From: an uncultured Prevotellaceae bacterium
GTDB taxonomy: Bacteria; Bacteroidota; Bacteroidia; Bacteroidales; Bacteroidaceae
Length of the DNA stretch: 53,471 bases
Direction: 5' to 3'
Assembly (NCBI GenBank): GCA_937893145.1
Contig: CALBJW010000144.1
Coordinates: 1 to 53,471, forward strand
The notes under the pieces are model-generated. The model made no database searches, was not told the DNA's origin, and saw only the letters and a list, made by a program, of their open reading frames with translations. Positions 7,397 to 16,101 of the stretch are shown here, piece by piece. The stretch's first letter is position 1, and every line of letters starts with the position of its first letter. Position numbers and translations under genes: made by a program.

Positions 7397-7503
7397 GAAC
7401 ACGAATCTCACTAATAACACGAATCCTTAGCTTGGCATTGCCAAGCTTTTTATTCGGTAGATTCGAGAAATTGACTTCGTCGAGCTCTTCGAGGTTCGTG
7501 TTC
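7397..7503. repeat. 107-base nested inverted-repeat element between DUF3822 and rsmD
   Basis: The element is bounded by GAACACGAATCTC (7397-7409) and its near-complement GAGGTTCGTGTTC (7491-7503), 12 of 13 pairing. AACACGAATC also occurs as a direct repeat (7398-7407 and 7417-7426). Inside are the hairpin at 7429-7447 and several TTCGAG/CTCG words. It has no coding potential. ACGAAT/ATTCGTG-type palindromes are common non-coding repeats in Bacteroidota. Confidence 0.7.
7429..7452 (+). terminator. hairpin with T run after the DUF3822 gene
   Basis: AGCTTGGC (7429-7436), loop ATT, GCCAAGCT (7440-7447), then TTTTATT. A perfect 8-base stem with a T tail is a good intrinsic terminator. It sits at the centre of the larger inverted-repeat element, so terminator and repeat may be the same thing. 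Confidence 0.65.
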
Positions 7504-7544
7504 GTTATAGAAAAAATAATTGTGTTCACTTATTTAATTTAATA

Positions 7545-8075
7545 ATGCGAATAATTCGAGGCAAATACAAAGGTCGTCATATTCCGACCCCAACAAATTT
7601 CAGTGCACGTCCTACGACAGACTTTGCGAAGGAAGGACTATTCAATATCTTGGAGAACAACTATATCGACTTTGATGAAGCTCCAACAGCCCTTGACCTT
7701 TTCGGAGGTACAGGCAGTATAGGCATTGAGTTTGCCAGCAGAGGATGCAGCAAGGTTGTTAGTGTGGAACTCAACTTCAAACATTGTCAGTTCTTACACC
7801 AGGTGCAGCGAGAACTCCAGGCTAAGGAATGGATACCTGTCAAGGCTGATGTGTTCAAGTATTGCAAAGCCTGCAAAGAGCAGTTTGACATCATCTTTGC
7901 CGACCCACCATACGCCCTGCCAAACCTCAAGGACATTCCTGATGCTGCTTTGCCATTGCTGAAGGAAGGTGGACTGATGATACTCGAACATGGAAAGGAT
8001 TACGATTTTTCAGAACATCCTCGATACATTGACCATCGAAACTACGGAAGCGTGAACTTCACTTTTTTCCGATAG
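7545..8075 (+). CDS. rsmD: 16S rRNA (guanine(966)-N(2))-methyltransferase
   Basis: 176 residues, normal for RsmD. This enzyme methylates guanine 966 of 16S rRNA using S-adenosylmethionine. The N-terminus MRIIRGKYKGR and the RPTTDFAKEGLFNIL segment are family hallmarks. The SAM-binding loop is ALDLFGGTGSIGIEFASRG (49-67) and the catalytic motif is FADPPY (118-123). The order DUF3822-rsmD is typical of Bacteroidales. A long hairpin with a T-rich tail follows the stop codon. Confidence 0.95.
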   Translation: MRIIRGKYKGRHIPTPTNFSARPTTDFAKEGLFNILENNYIDFDEAPTALDLFGGTGSIGIEFASRGCSKVVSVELNFKHCQFLHQVQRELQAKEWIPVKADVFKYCKACKEQFDIIFADPPYALPNLKDIPDAALPLLKEGGLMILEHGKDYDFSEHPRYIDHRNYGSVNFTFFR

Positions 8076-8098
8076 TGACAGATGAAACAGTAATGTGT

Positions 8099-8176
8099 TG
8101 CACACTCATATCTTTCGTGTGAATGAATTTATACACAGTGAATGATGTGAGTGTGCAATTTGTGTTTTTTGTTATT
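8099..8176 (+). terminator. long-stem terminator after rsmD
   Basis: TTGCACACTCATATC (8099-8113) pairs with GATGTGAGTGTGCAA (8145-8159), 14 of 15 bases, across a loop of about 31 bases. TTTGTGTTTTTTG follows. The long loop is unusual for a terminator, but the T tail supports the call. Confidence 0.65.
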
Positions 8177-8258
8177 CTTTTTGTAATGTTAAGTGATGGT
8201 TTTTTGTTTACTTTGCAGTAAATAATCATGCAAAACAAATTCTAAAGCCAAAATATAT

Positions 8259-9920
8259 ATGCTTAGCAGATACTTAAAGAAAACAAATTTTGAATCCTAC
8301 GAAGATTTCATGGAGAACTATGAAGTCAATATACCAGAAGATTTCAATTTTGGTTACGACGTAGTTGATAAGTTTGCAGAAGTGAGTCCTGATAAGGAAG
8401 CCATCCTTTGGGTTAACGACAAAGGAGAGGAAAAGCACATTACTTATCGTGCGCTCAAGAAGGTGACAGACGAATGTGCGTCTTTCCTTATGGGTATTGG
8501 TGTGAACCGTGGTGACCGTGTGATGCTCATCCTCAAGCGAAGAATAGAGTGGTGGTACACTATCATCGCACTCCATAAGATTGGTGCTGTTGCCATTCCT
8601 GCCACACACATGTTGACAGAGAAAGACATCATCTACCGTTGCCACATGGCAGGTATTTCTTGTGTTGTGGCATGTGGCGACACTAATATATTGAATAATG
8701 TAAACAAGGCACGCCGTTTCTGTCCTACGCTCCGCCAGTGTATTTCCATTGGTCCACAGGTTCCTAATGGTTGGTACGACTTCTGGCGAGGCTTACATGA
8801 AGCGGATGATTTCGTATGTCCAGAACGCAATAATGTGAAGGACAACTTCCTCCTTTACTTCACAAGTGGAACGACAGGCGAACCAAAGATGGTGATGCAT
8901 GACTACTCTTACCCTCTTGCTCATATCATCACAGGTAAGTATTGGCATAATGTACATGAAGGTTCGCTCCACCTCACGCTTGCCGACACTGGATGGGGCA
9001 AGGCAGTATGGGGTAAATTGTATGGACAGATGTTAGCTGGCGGAACAGTCTTCATCTATGACTACGAAGGACAGTTCAAGCCTGTTGACCTCTTGAAGGT
9101 CATTCAAGATTACCACATCACATCCTTCTGTGCTCCTCCAACCATATACCGATTCCTCATTCGTGAAGATGTCAAGTCGTTTGACCTGTCAGCACTTGAA
9201 TATTGTACTACTGCAGGAGAAGCACTCAACCCAAGTGTGTTTGAAGAGTGGAAGAACATCACAGGCATCATGATTTATGAATCGTACGGACAGACCGAAA
9301 CAACCCTCGTCGTTGGAACATATCCTTGGGTAAAACCAAACCCAGGAGCAATGGGAGTTCGCAACCCTCAGTACGACATAGATGTTGTCGATGAGAATGG
9401 AAATCCTGTTCCAGACATGGAGCATGGCGAACTTATCATTCGTGTTCCAGACGAGAAAAATCGTCCTCTCGGTCTCTTCAAGGGATATTATCGAAACGAT
9501 GATATGACGAAGGAACGCATTCACAATGGTCTCTATTACACAGGCGATATTGTATATCGTGATGCAGATGGATATCTGTGGTTTGTGTCTCGTGCCGATG
9601 ATGTCATCAAGACTTCCGGTTATCGAGTAGGTCCATTCGAGGTAGAGTCAGCCCTCATGACTCATGATGCTGTTGTGGAATGTGCCATCACCGCAGTACC
9701 AGATGAAATTCGTGGTCAGATTGTTAAGGCAACCATTGTCTTGTCGGCAGAATACAAGTCACAAGCCAACGATACACTTGTAAAAGAACTACAAGAACAT
9801 GTAAAGCGCGAGACGGCTCCATACAAGTATCCTCGTGTCATTGAGTTTGTTGATGAACTGCCAAAGACTATCAGCGGCAAGATTCGTCGAGTAGAAATAC
9901 GAGAAAAGGAAGGACAATAA
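8259..9920 (+). CDS. AMP-forming acyl-CoA synthetase
   Basis: 553 residues of the ANL (acetyl-CoA synthetase-like) superfamily. These enzymes activate a carboxylate with ATP to an acyl-adenylate and then form the acyl-CoA. Visible motifs are the P-loop FTSGTTGEPKMV (201-212), ESYGQTET (about 340-347), YYTGDIVYRDADGYL, the hinge region SRADDVIKTSGYRVGPFEVES, and the catalytic lysine in PKTISGKIRR near residue 540. The LADTGWGKAVWG segment resembles medium-chain acyl-CoA/acetyl-CoA synthetases. Chain length cannot be decided by eye. The gene stands alone: a terminator precedes it, and another overlaps its last codons. Confidence 0.85.
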   Translation: MLSRYLKKTNFESYEDFMENYEVNIPEDFNFGYDVVDKFAEVSPDKEAILWVNDKGEEKHITYRALKKVTDECASFLMGIGVNRGDRVMLILKRRIEWWYTIIALHKIGAVAIPATHMLTEKDIIYRCHMAGISCVVACGDTNILNNVNKARRFCPTLRQCISIGPQVPNGWYDFWRGLHEADDFVCPERNNVKDNFLLYFTSGTTGEPKMVMHDYSYPLAHIITGKYWHNVHEGSLHLTLADTGWGKAVWGKLYGQMLAGGTVFIYDYEGQFKPVDLLKVIQDYHITSFCAPPTIYRFLIREDVKSFDLSALEYCTTAGEALNPSVFEEWKNITGIMIYESYGQTETTLVVGTYPWVKPNPGAMGVRNPQYDIDVVDENGNPVPDMEHGELIIRVPDEKNRPLGLFKGYYRNDDMTKERIHNGLYYTGDIVYRDADGYLWFVSRADDVIKTSGYRVGPFEVESALMTHDAVVECAITAVPDEIRGQIVKATIVLSAEYKSQANDTLVKELQEHVKRETAPYKYPRVIEFVDELPKTISGKIRRVEIREKEGQ

Positions 9921-9942
9921 AGTCCTCCCTTTTCTTTTTTAT
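9903..9942. terminator. terminator overlapping the end of the acyl-CoA synthetase gene
   Basis: GAAAAGGAAGGAC (9903-9915) and GTCCTCCCTTTTC (9922-9934) pair at 12 of 13 positions around AATAAA, followed by TTTTTTATT. The left arm is made of the last codons. The PspC-domain gene converges from the other side and its stop lies at 9942, so the hairpin may serve both genes. Confidence 0.85.
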
Positions 9943-11330
9943 TAAATCGAGTGTATTCTTCGTCTTGCTCTTCTGCTTCTCCTGTCACCACCTGGAGTTG
10001 TGGTCTTTGTTGTGATATTCAAACCACTATTGCCGATGGAGATATTTAAAGAATCGATGTTTTCATCAAGTTCTGCGATGACACTATCCACTTCAGCCAT
10101 AGTATCATCCAACTCTTCGAAAATAGAATCAGCTTCAAAATCATTTATGTCATCATCCCATTGGTCTATGTACTCAATAGATTCTTTGCCAATAGTGCTG
10201 ACAGCCTTTGATGTTGCATACATGCTGAAGCACAACGATGCCAACCAAAGAACTGCAAGTCCGATGACGATGCCAACGCCAACCTTCTTCTTCGCACCAC
10301 TCAACAGATAGAACAATGCAATGATTGGAATGACAAGAGTGATGACCAAACTAAGACAAAGTGCCCAGAACATGCCTTGAAGCGACTGTGCTATAGTTGT
10401 AATAAACTGTCCGTCTGCACTTCCTAAACCAAAGATGTGGCCCAACAAACCACTTGACATGAATCCGCTGAAAAGTGGTGCTGCGAATATCACTCCAAGC
10501 AGTGTGAGGATAAGTGGGATAAGTATCATGATAAGACAACCGCTGAAAAGGAGTTTCAAGCATCCACCATTGTTAAGGGGTTGTTGCTGGTATTGATTAT
10601 TTGCTGTGCTGCTCGATTCATTCAGTATCTCCTTATTTATATTATTAGGAGTAACATCCTCGCCCCTCATTCTTAGTCTGTCCTCTGGAGTTGCTGCTAC
10701 AGGTGCCACCAGTCCAAGGATGAGATAACCAATAGGAATCATCCAACTGAATATGCCTGGCATCCACCATATATCCATAGACCAGAAGAGCAATGCTCCT
10801 GCAACTGTTGCAATACGCCAGATGGTCACATCACCACCAAAATACCTTGACAGTCCTGAACACACACCAAATATTATCTTCTCCGACATGTCGCGGTAGA
10901 ATCTCTTGCCTCTCATCTTTGCCTTGAAGTCATCAAAGGCGTTCTCGCTTCTGTTGTACGAACTGCCATCAGCAAATGGATGACTGTTCAATTCTTTATT
11001 TCTTGTGCTTGAGTTATCTGTATTCGCATTATTGTTGTTGTCCTCACTCTGTGTGCTTTGACCATTATCATCAATCTGAGCAGGGTCACCAATCTTACCG
11101 ATGATGTCCTTTATCATGTCGATGTTCACAGCCTCTGCACCCTTCTCCTTTTCTTGCCAAAGGAGTTCAGCAACACGATGCTCAATGTCGTCTGCAATTT
11201 CAAGTCCCGATTCGCCCTGACGAGAGAAGTAACTCTTCATCGAGTCCAGATATTTCTCCAAAAGATTATAAGCATCTTCGTCAATAGCATATAATGTACC
11301 AAAAAGGTTTATAGAAATGTTCTTTTTCAT
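9942..11330 (-). CDS. PspC-domain multi-pass membrane protein
   Basis: 462 residues. A cytoplasmic N-terminal domain (about 1-90) carries a helix-rich segment like those of DUF1707/PspC-linked proteins. An Asn/Ser-rich linker follows (90-135). The PspC domain (about 141-210) contains the signature FGVCSGLSRYFGGDVTIWR (154-172). Then come several hydrophobic segments and an acidic C-terminus ending in a basic tail (GDRRSRRARRR). PspC proteins sense or respond to envelope stress. The upstream PadR-family regulator is 70 bases away on the same strand, so the pair is probably one regulated operon. What it senses is unknown. Confidence 0.8.
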   Translation of the reverse strand: MKKNISINLFGTLYAIDEDAYNLLEKYLDSMKSYFSRQGESGLEIADDIEHRVAELLWQEKEKGAEAVNIDMIKDIIGKIGDPAQIDDNGQSTQSEDNNNNANTDNSSTRNKELNSHPFADGSSYNRSENAFDDFKAKMRGKRFYRDMSEKIIFGVCSGLSRYFGGDVTIWRIATVAGALLFWSMDIWWMPGIFSWMIPIGYLILGLVAPVAATPEDRLRMRGEDVTPNNINKEILNESSSTANNQYQQQPLNNGGCLKLLFSGCLIMILIPLILTLLGVIFAAPLFSGFMSSGLLGHIFGLGSADGQFITTIAQSLQGMFWALCLSLVITLVIPIIALFYLLSGAKKKVGVGIVIGLAVLWLASLCFSMYATSKAVSTIGKESIEYIDQWDDDINDFEADSIFEELDDTMAEVDSVIAELDENIDSLNISIGNSGLNITTKTTTPGGDRRSRRARRRIHSI

Positions 11331-11353
11331 GATTTTTATGTTGTTTCGTTAGT

Positions 11354-11393
11354 GGCGTAGTTACGTTATTAAGTGATTACGTAGTTACGCTGC
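11354..11393. repeat. degenerate GTAGTTACG repeat tract
   Basis: GTAGTTACG occurs at 11358-11366 and 11381-11389 with similar ACG/ATTAAG/GATTACG words between. A related string (GTAATAACGTGATTACATAA, then TTAAGTAACTACGCTGC) lies at 20974-21010. Both tracts end in TACGCTGC and lie in short gaps beside start codons. Confidence 0.5.
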
Positions 11394-11400
11394 TATTATT

Positions 11401-11724
11401 TTACTTCTTCAAAACACTCACCGTGTAAGCCAGTTCCTCCCAGCTCGCATCGAGTTGTCGTAGAGCCTCCTCCCCGTCGAGGGTAAGGGCATAATACTTT
11501 CGTGGAGGACCTTGCGTGCTTTCCTGCCATTCGTACTTCAGCAGTTTGTCGTTTTTCAGTCGAGTGAGGAGAGGGTAGAGAGTGCCCTCAACCACTATCA
11601 TCTTTGCCTCCTTCAACTTTACGATGATGTCGTTGGCATAAGACGATTCGCGATGCAACAGGAGCAGAATGCAGTATTCCAGCATTCCTTTTCGCATCTG
11701 AGATTTAGTGTTGTCAACGTTCAT
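11401..11724 (-). CDS. PadR-family transcriptional regulator
   Basis: 107 residues, typical of short PadR-s1 proteins. The winged-helix core is MRKGMLEYCILLLL, then SYANDIIVKLKEAKMI, then GTLYPLLTRLKNDKLLKYEW, with the characteristic PPRKYYALT wing (residues about 78-86). A dimerisation helix forms the C-terminus. PadR proteins repress their own operon and release DNA on binding a ligand. The nearest target is the PspC-domain gene downstream. A TACTATG...CATAGTA palindrome overlaps the predicted promoter, as expected for autoregulation. Confidence 0.92.
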   Translation of the reverse strand: MNVDNTKSQMRKGMLEYCILLLLHRESSYANDIIVKLKEAKMIVVEGTLYPLLTRLKNDKLLKYEWQESTQGPPRKYYALTLDGEEALRQLDASWEELAYTVSVLKK

Positions 11725-11763
11725 AAATCTTATATTTTATACAATTACTACCTTTTAACGCTG

Positions 11764-11803
11764 CAAAACTATGCAAAATATATGTACTATGCAATACATA
11801 GTA
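11764..11803 (-). promoter_or_regulatory. PadR operon promoter with overlapping operator palindrome
   Basis: On the minus strand ATTG (11795-11792), 20 bases, then the -7 TAGTTTTG (11771-11764). The -33 box lies inside a perfect inverted repeat, TACTATG (11785-11791), five bases, CATAGTA (11797-11803). A further CATAG half site lies next to the -7. PadR dimers bind ATGTA/TACAT-like palindromes of this size, so binding here would block RNA polymerase. Confidence 0.7.
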
Positions 11804-11944
11804 GTAAAAAAATTTCAAATTATTACAAAAAAGGACAGAATATAACGTAAATTACGACTAAAATCTGTAAATTTGCAAAATAAAGTGAAAAAGGAGTATT
11901 AAAACACACGCAACACTTGTATTTAGATTAAAAGTCAAAAACAA

Positions 11945-12427
11945 ATGAACAAGTACGAACATCTTTACAGTCAGCATTACCGAGCCATGCTCACCTATGC
12001 CTGCTCCATCCTATATGATGAGGTCGAGGCAGAGGATGTGGTTCAGGATGTGTGGACACGAATACTGCAGAAGGAGATAGATGTTGATGCCGACCGAGCA
12101 TCGTCGTACTTCAAGCGCCTTGTTCATAACGAATGTGTAAACCACATCAATCGTCTCAAGGTTCATGAACGAATGGAGCGACTCCTCCCGCTAAACATGG
12201 ACTACATCCTCTCAGATGATGAGGTCGCTGCAAACGAAGAGAAGTGGAACAAGGTGGAAAACTACATAGCAGACAAGTTCTCGCCCAAGACACAAGAGAT
12301 TCTCAACATGCGTTATCTCGACAATCTTTCGTATCATGACATGGCAGAACGGCTTGGCATCTCGACCTCAGCCATCAACAAACATCTCACTCAAGCACTT
12401 TCACGACTTCGTGAAGCATTCAAGTAA
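11945..12427 (+). CDS. ECF RNA polymerase sigma-70 factor
   Basis: 160 residues with region 2 (YACSILYDEVEAEDVVQDVWTR split around residues 19-39) and region 4 (SPKTQEILNMRY, LSYHDMAERLGIS, then AINKHLTQALSRLRE). These define a Bacteroidota ECF sigma factor of the FecI-like type. It would direct RNA polymerase to a small regulon when released by its anti-sigma factor. Its operon continues 42 bases later with the DUF4974 anti-sigma protein and two envelope proteins. A -7-like TAAATTTG at 11868-11875 lies upstream but lacks a clear -33, so it may be an autoregulated promoter of different sequence. Confidence 0.93.
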   Translation: MNKYEHLYSQHYRAMLTYACSILYDEVEAEDVVQDVWTRILQKEIDVDADRASSYFKRLVHNECVNHINRLKVHERMERLLPLNMDYILSDDEVAANEEKWNKVENYIADKFSPKTQEILNMRYLDNLSYHDMAERLGISTSAINKHLTQALSRLREAFK

Positions 12428-12469
12428 AAATATAATACTCCAACCCTTCATAATCCCTCTGTAATCATT

Positions 12470-13036
12470 ATGAATGACAATCCGATTTACGACCCTGAAA
12501 AACTTGCCACAGATAAGGAGCAACGTGAACTGTACGAAATGGCAGTTCTCGCCAAGCAAGCCCTTCATCACAAGAAGGCACAATCGGTTCAAGGCAAAGC
12601 AAAGCATTCTGAGCATCGCTCCTTCCGTACCGTTGCAGCGTCCCTTGCAGCGCTGCTCCTTCTTGGAGGCATAGCATACGCAGCCATCAATGTCTCGCGC
12701 ACCCGTTTCTTCCCATCGTCGCCAGTTCTTCCCGACACCACCGTCGTGGAAACAGTCGTCACAAAGACTGACACCGTTGTCTCTGTTCCAGCCGATGATA
12801 GCGAGGAGATACTTTTCGACAATGTCACACTCGAAGAAATGCTCACCGCTGTGTCTAAGCACTACAACCTCAAGTGTGAGTTCCGTGACGATGTCTGTCG
12901 TTCCATTCGCATCTATTATTTCTTCAACAAGACCAAATCTGTTGAAAAGATGATTCGTGACCTCAACCACTTCAATAAGTTTGAGATTACGAAGGACGAC
13001 ACAACCCTTTATGTTCAACAAAAAGCCAAAAAATAG
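12470..13036 (+). CDS. minimal FecR-like anti-sigma factor with DUF4974 domain
   Basis: 188 residues. A short cytoplasmic part (1-53) is followed by one transmembrane helix (about 54-73), a Thr/Val-rich linker, and a C-terminal domain (about 114-183). That domain begins ILFDNVTLEEMLTAVSKHY and ends TTLYVQ, which is the DUF4974/secretin-N-like fold at the end of FecR proteins. The FecR domain that normally sits between membrane and DUF4974 is missing. By position it should hold the ECF sigma factor at the inner membrane and receive a periplasmic signal. The partner is probably the next gene product, whose own N-terminus has the related STN fold. Confidence 0.75.
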   Translation: MNDNPIYDPEKLATDKEQRELYEMAVLAKQALHHKKAQSVQGKAKHSEHRSFRTVAASLAALLLLGGIAYAAINVSRTRFFPSSPVLPDTTVVETVVTKTDTVVSVPADDSEEILFDNVTLEEMLTAVSKHYNLKCEFRDDVCRSIRIYYFFNKTKSVEKMIRDLNHFNKFEITKDDTTLYVQQKAKK

Positions 13037-13048
13037 CCTCTAACTCTT

Positions 13049-16000
13049 ATGAAACGATTCTATACTGCACTCATCTCCTTTCTTTTCTGCATCATGACCA
13101 TCAATGCACAGGAGATAAATATGACCTTCAAAGAAACTAACCTCCCTGACATCCTCAAGTCCATCGACAAGAAGATGAAGGGCGGCCATATCCAGTTCCT
13201 CTTTGACGACCTCGACGGCATTATCGTCTCACGCACCTTCGTAAACCTCACACCTATTGAGGCTGTTCGCAAGGCTATTGGTGCCTATCCTATCAAGATT
13301 ACTGAGGATGAGGGCGATATTTATGTTGAGTATGACAAGAGCATCATCAAGGATGTGGTGCTCAGCAATGTCACCGTGTTTGGCAATTCTGAGAGGATAA
13401 ATACCCTCAATTACATGCGTAAGGCAATGAACTTCAGCATTAATTTTCCTCAGGAGAAAGTGTATCTACACCTCGACAATACGGGCTACTTCATGAATGA
13501 AGACCTCTTCTTCAAGGCGTATGTCATCAATGCTGCTACTCAGATGCGTACCGAACTCAGTCAGACTCTCTATGTCGAACTTGTCAACCCTGAGGGTGAG
13601 GTAGTGAAGACAGAGAAACTTCTCATCAAGGATGGTGAGGCAGATGGCAGCATGAAACTCGACAAACTCTACACATCAGGATTCTACGAGGTTCGTGCCT
13701 ACACTCGATATATGCTCAACTGGGGCAACTCAACCGTCTTCTCTCGTGTCATTCCTATCTTCCGTGAACCAAAGGTTGAGGGCGACTATAGCAAACTGGT
13801 CATAGATGAGTTCTCACACAAGAAGCGTCGCGTTTCTTATCGTGAGGCATCGGAGGATTTGGAATCGCCTGTTAAGTTCCGTTCTTCTGACAACCTCCTT
13901 ACCACCAAGCGACTTCCAAAGGGCGAAATCAATGTGCATTTCTATCCTGAGGGTGGACATCTTGTTGAGGACCTCTCTTCTCGCGTTGCTTTCACTGTTG
14001 TTGACGATGAGGGCATGGATTTCGACTGCACTGGTTACATCGTCGATTCTCGTGGTCATCAGTTTGCTTCTTTCGAGACATTTTCACAAGGACGAGGCTA
14101 CTTCGTTTACACTCCATCACTTGACGAGAAGGCATACATGCGCATCACCACTACTGATGGTAAGCACAAGGACTTCCCACTTCCTGAACCAGAGTTCGAG
14201 GGCGTGTCGCTTAGTGTCAATACACTTCGTGACGACTATGTCACAGCTCGTATCACATCCTCACCATCGCTCTGCAACCACCTTTTGGGTTATGTGCTGA
14301 TGAACCAGGGTCGCATCGTAACTTGCGACACCGTGACTTGCCGAAAGGATGTGCTCATCAAGTATGAACGCAAGGGCTTGCCAGCAGGTGTCAACCAACT
14401 CACCGTCTTCGATGATGCTGGACGCATACTTGCCGACCGTCTCTTCTTCGTATGTCCAAAGAAGGATGCCAGCAAACAAATCAAGGTGTCAACTGATCAG
14501 CAGGCAGTCATTCCTTGTGGTAAGGTGAGCCTCAAACTCCATGCCACTCCAAACTCTACCATCTCGCTCTCCGCTATGGATGCAGCCTCTCTCCCTAATG
14601 GTGCTGAGGGCAATGCACAGACATGGATGCTTCTCTCTTCCGACCTCAAGGGTTATATCGCTAATCCTGATTATTATTTCGAGAGCGACGACCGTGAGCA
14701 TCGTCTCAATGCCGACCTCCTCATGCTCGTACAGGGATGGCGTCGCTACGACTGGAGTCTTATGATTGGAGAGTCCGACTTCGCACATCTTTATCCTATC
14801 GAGGACAATCTCTATATTGATGGTAAGGTGATGAAGAAGAACGGCAACACTCCTGCCGATAGTGTAACACTCAATGTTTATCTCTATTCAGATTCTGTAT
14901 CTCTAAGTGGTACAACCACGACTGACAGTCTTGGAAACTATGCTTTCCAGGCACCCAACATGGGTGGTGAGTGGCATCTTGTGTTTGTCACAAAGAATGA
15001 CGAAGAACCTCTCAGGACACGAGTTGGTGTGAATCGTAATTTCTCACCACAGGCTCGCTACCTCTCACCTTACGAGACTCGCCAGTTGTCGCCTCTTAAA
15101 CCAAACCTCTTTGATAATGTTCCTGATTCTGTATATGATAGATTTGAGGCACCAGTTCTTCTTCGTCGCGAACGAGTACTTCCTGAGGTCAAGGTCAAGG
15201 CAAAACGCCGTATCTACGACAATGCCCGTGCTGCATGGGAGTCCGAGACTGTAGGTCAGTATTACTCCTCTTCTTATTATGACATTGATCGTGAGGTGGA
15301 AAACATTTATGACCGTGGCGACAAAATTCCTACATTCCAGGAATGGATATATTCTCGCAACCCATTTTTCACAGGCACAGGTGCCGACCGCTTTATACCT
15401 AAAAAGGAGAAGAGCAATATCGTCAGCAAGGATGACCCATCCATCTCTCACGACTTTGAGGACAAGGCACGCATCTGGAGTCCAGAGGCACAGTTTGCCG
15501 AGAAGGGATGGACCTTGAACAAGCGAGGTGAACAGAAGCAGAAATTGGTTTATAGTTCGGCATCAAATAGGGATCACATCTACCATGGCATGTCGTACAA
15601 GCATCGTCCTATTGTATGGATTCTCAACAATGGCTTTTATGGTGTTGAAGACGAGAGCATCATCAAGTTCGATTCTCGTGTTCTCAAGCAGACAGTTGAC
15701 GAATTCCCTATCGGCCTCGATGAAGTGAAGAGCGTATATATATCAGAGGATTCACGAGCATACGAACAGTTCCTCGTCAGCTCTGATCTCTCGGTTCGTT
15801 CTCCTGTAACCATCTTCGTCTATACTCACCACAATGTCAAGGATGTGTGGGCAGGTCAGCGTCACACCTACTTCAATGCCTATTCCGAACCAACCACATT
15901 CCAGATGAACGACTACAGCAAACTCCCTCCAATGGAGGACTTCCGTCGCACCATCTTCTGGGCACCAAATGTGAAGACCGATGCCAACGGCAATGCTACC

Positions 16001-16087
16001 GTCAATTTCTACAACAACTCTTCTTGTCGTCGCATGTACATTAGTGCAGAGGGACTTGACAAGCAAGGCAGAGTATTGGTGCAGTAA
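13049..16087 (+). CDS. large secreted envelope protein: STN domain, macroglobulin-like domains, plug-like C-terminus
   Basis: 1012 residues with a Sec signal peptide (LISFLFCIMTINAQ). Residues about 21-100 form a secretin/TonB short N-terminal-like domain (INMTFKETNLPDILKSI...). From about 135 there is an alpha-2-macroglobulin MG2-like domain (EKVYLHLDNTGYFMNEDLFF). A later region (LPEVKVKAKRR, then RPIVWILNNGFYGVED) resembles a TonB receptor plug without a barrel. The C-terminus (TDANGNATVNFYNNSSCR) is shared by a Bacteroidota family of MG2/plug proteins. It lies 12 bases after the anti-sigma gene. It could be the extracytoplasmic sensor of that sigma system or its main product. No enzymatic motif is visible. 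Confidence 0.7.
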   Translation: MKRFYTALISFLFCIMTINAQEINMTFKETNLPDILKSIDKKMKGGHIQFLFDDLDGIIVSRTFVNLTPIEAVRKAIGAYPIKITEDEGDIYVEYDKSIIKDVVLSNVTVFGNSERINTLNYMRKAMNFSINFPQEKVYLHLDNTGYFMNEDLFFKAYVINAATQMRTELSQTLYVELVNPEGEVVKTEKLLIKDGEADGSMKLDKLYTSGFYEVRAYTRYMLNWGNSTVFSRVIPIFREPKVEGDYSKLVIDEFSHKKRRVSYREASEDLESPVKFRSSDNLLTTKRLPKGEINVHFYPEGGHLVEDLSSRVAFTVVDDEGMDFDCTGYIVDSRGHQFASFETFSQGRGYFVYTPSLDEKAYMRITTTDGKHKDFPLPEPEFEGVSLSVNTLRDDYVTARITSSPSLCNHLLGYVLMNQGRIVTCDTVTCRKDVLIKYERKGLPAGVNQLTVFDDAGRILADRLFFVCPKKDASKQIKVSTDQQAVIPCGKVSLKLHATPNSTISLSAMDAASLPNGAEGNAQTWMLLSSDLKGYIANPDYYFESDDREHRLNADLLMLVQGWRRYDWSLMIGESDFAHLYPIEDNLYIDGKVMKKNGNTPADSVTLNVYLYSDSVSLSGTTTTDSLGNYAFQAPNMGGEWHLVFVTKNDEEPLRTRVGVNRNFSPQARYLSPYETRQLSPLKPNLFDNVPDSVYDRFEAPVLLRRERVLPEVKVKAKRRIYDNARAAWESETVGQYYSSSYYDIDREVENIYDRGDKIPTFQEWIYSRNPFFTGTGADRFIPKKEKSNIVSKDDPSISHDFEDKARIWSPEAQFAEKGWTLNKRGEQKQKLVYSSASNRDHIYHGMSYKHRPIVWILNNGFYGVEDESIIKFDSRVLKQTVDEFPIGLDEVKSVYISEDSRAYEQFLVSSDLSVRSPVTIFVYTHHNVKDVWAGQRHTYFNAYSEPTTFQMNDYSKLPPMEDFRRTIFWAPNVKTDANGNATVNFYNNSSCRRMYISAEGLDKQGRVLVQ

Positions 16088-16101
16088 GGGGTTAAACAAA
16101 A

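Noticed and set aside
8099..8159. Inverted repeat after rsmD considered as a mobile-element end
   Set aside because: It is followed by a T-rich tail and has no flanking duplication; a terminator is the simpler reading.
12401..13021. Open frame of 206 codons on the minus strand over the anti-sigma gene
   Set aside because: It lies entirely antisense to the sigma/anti-sigma genes, which have clear domains. Its residue composition (Cys/Val/Gly-rich without motif) is that of a shadow frame.
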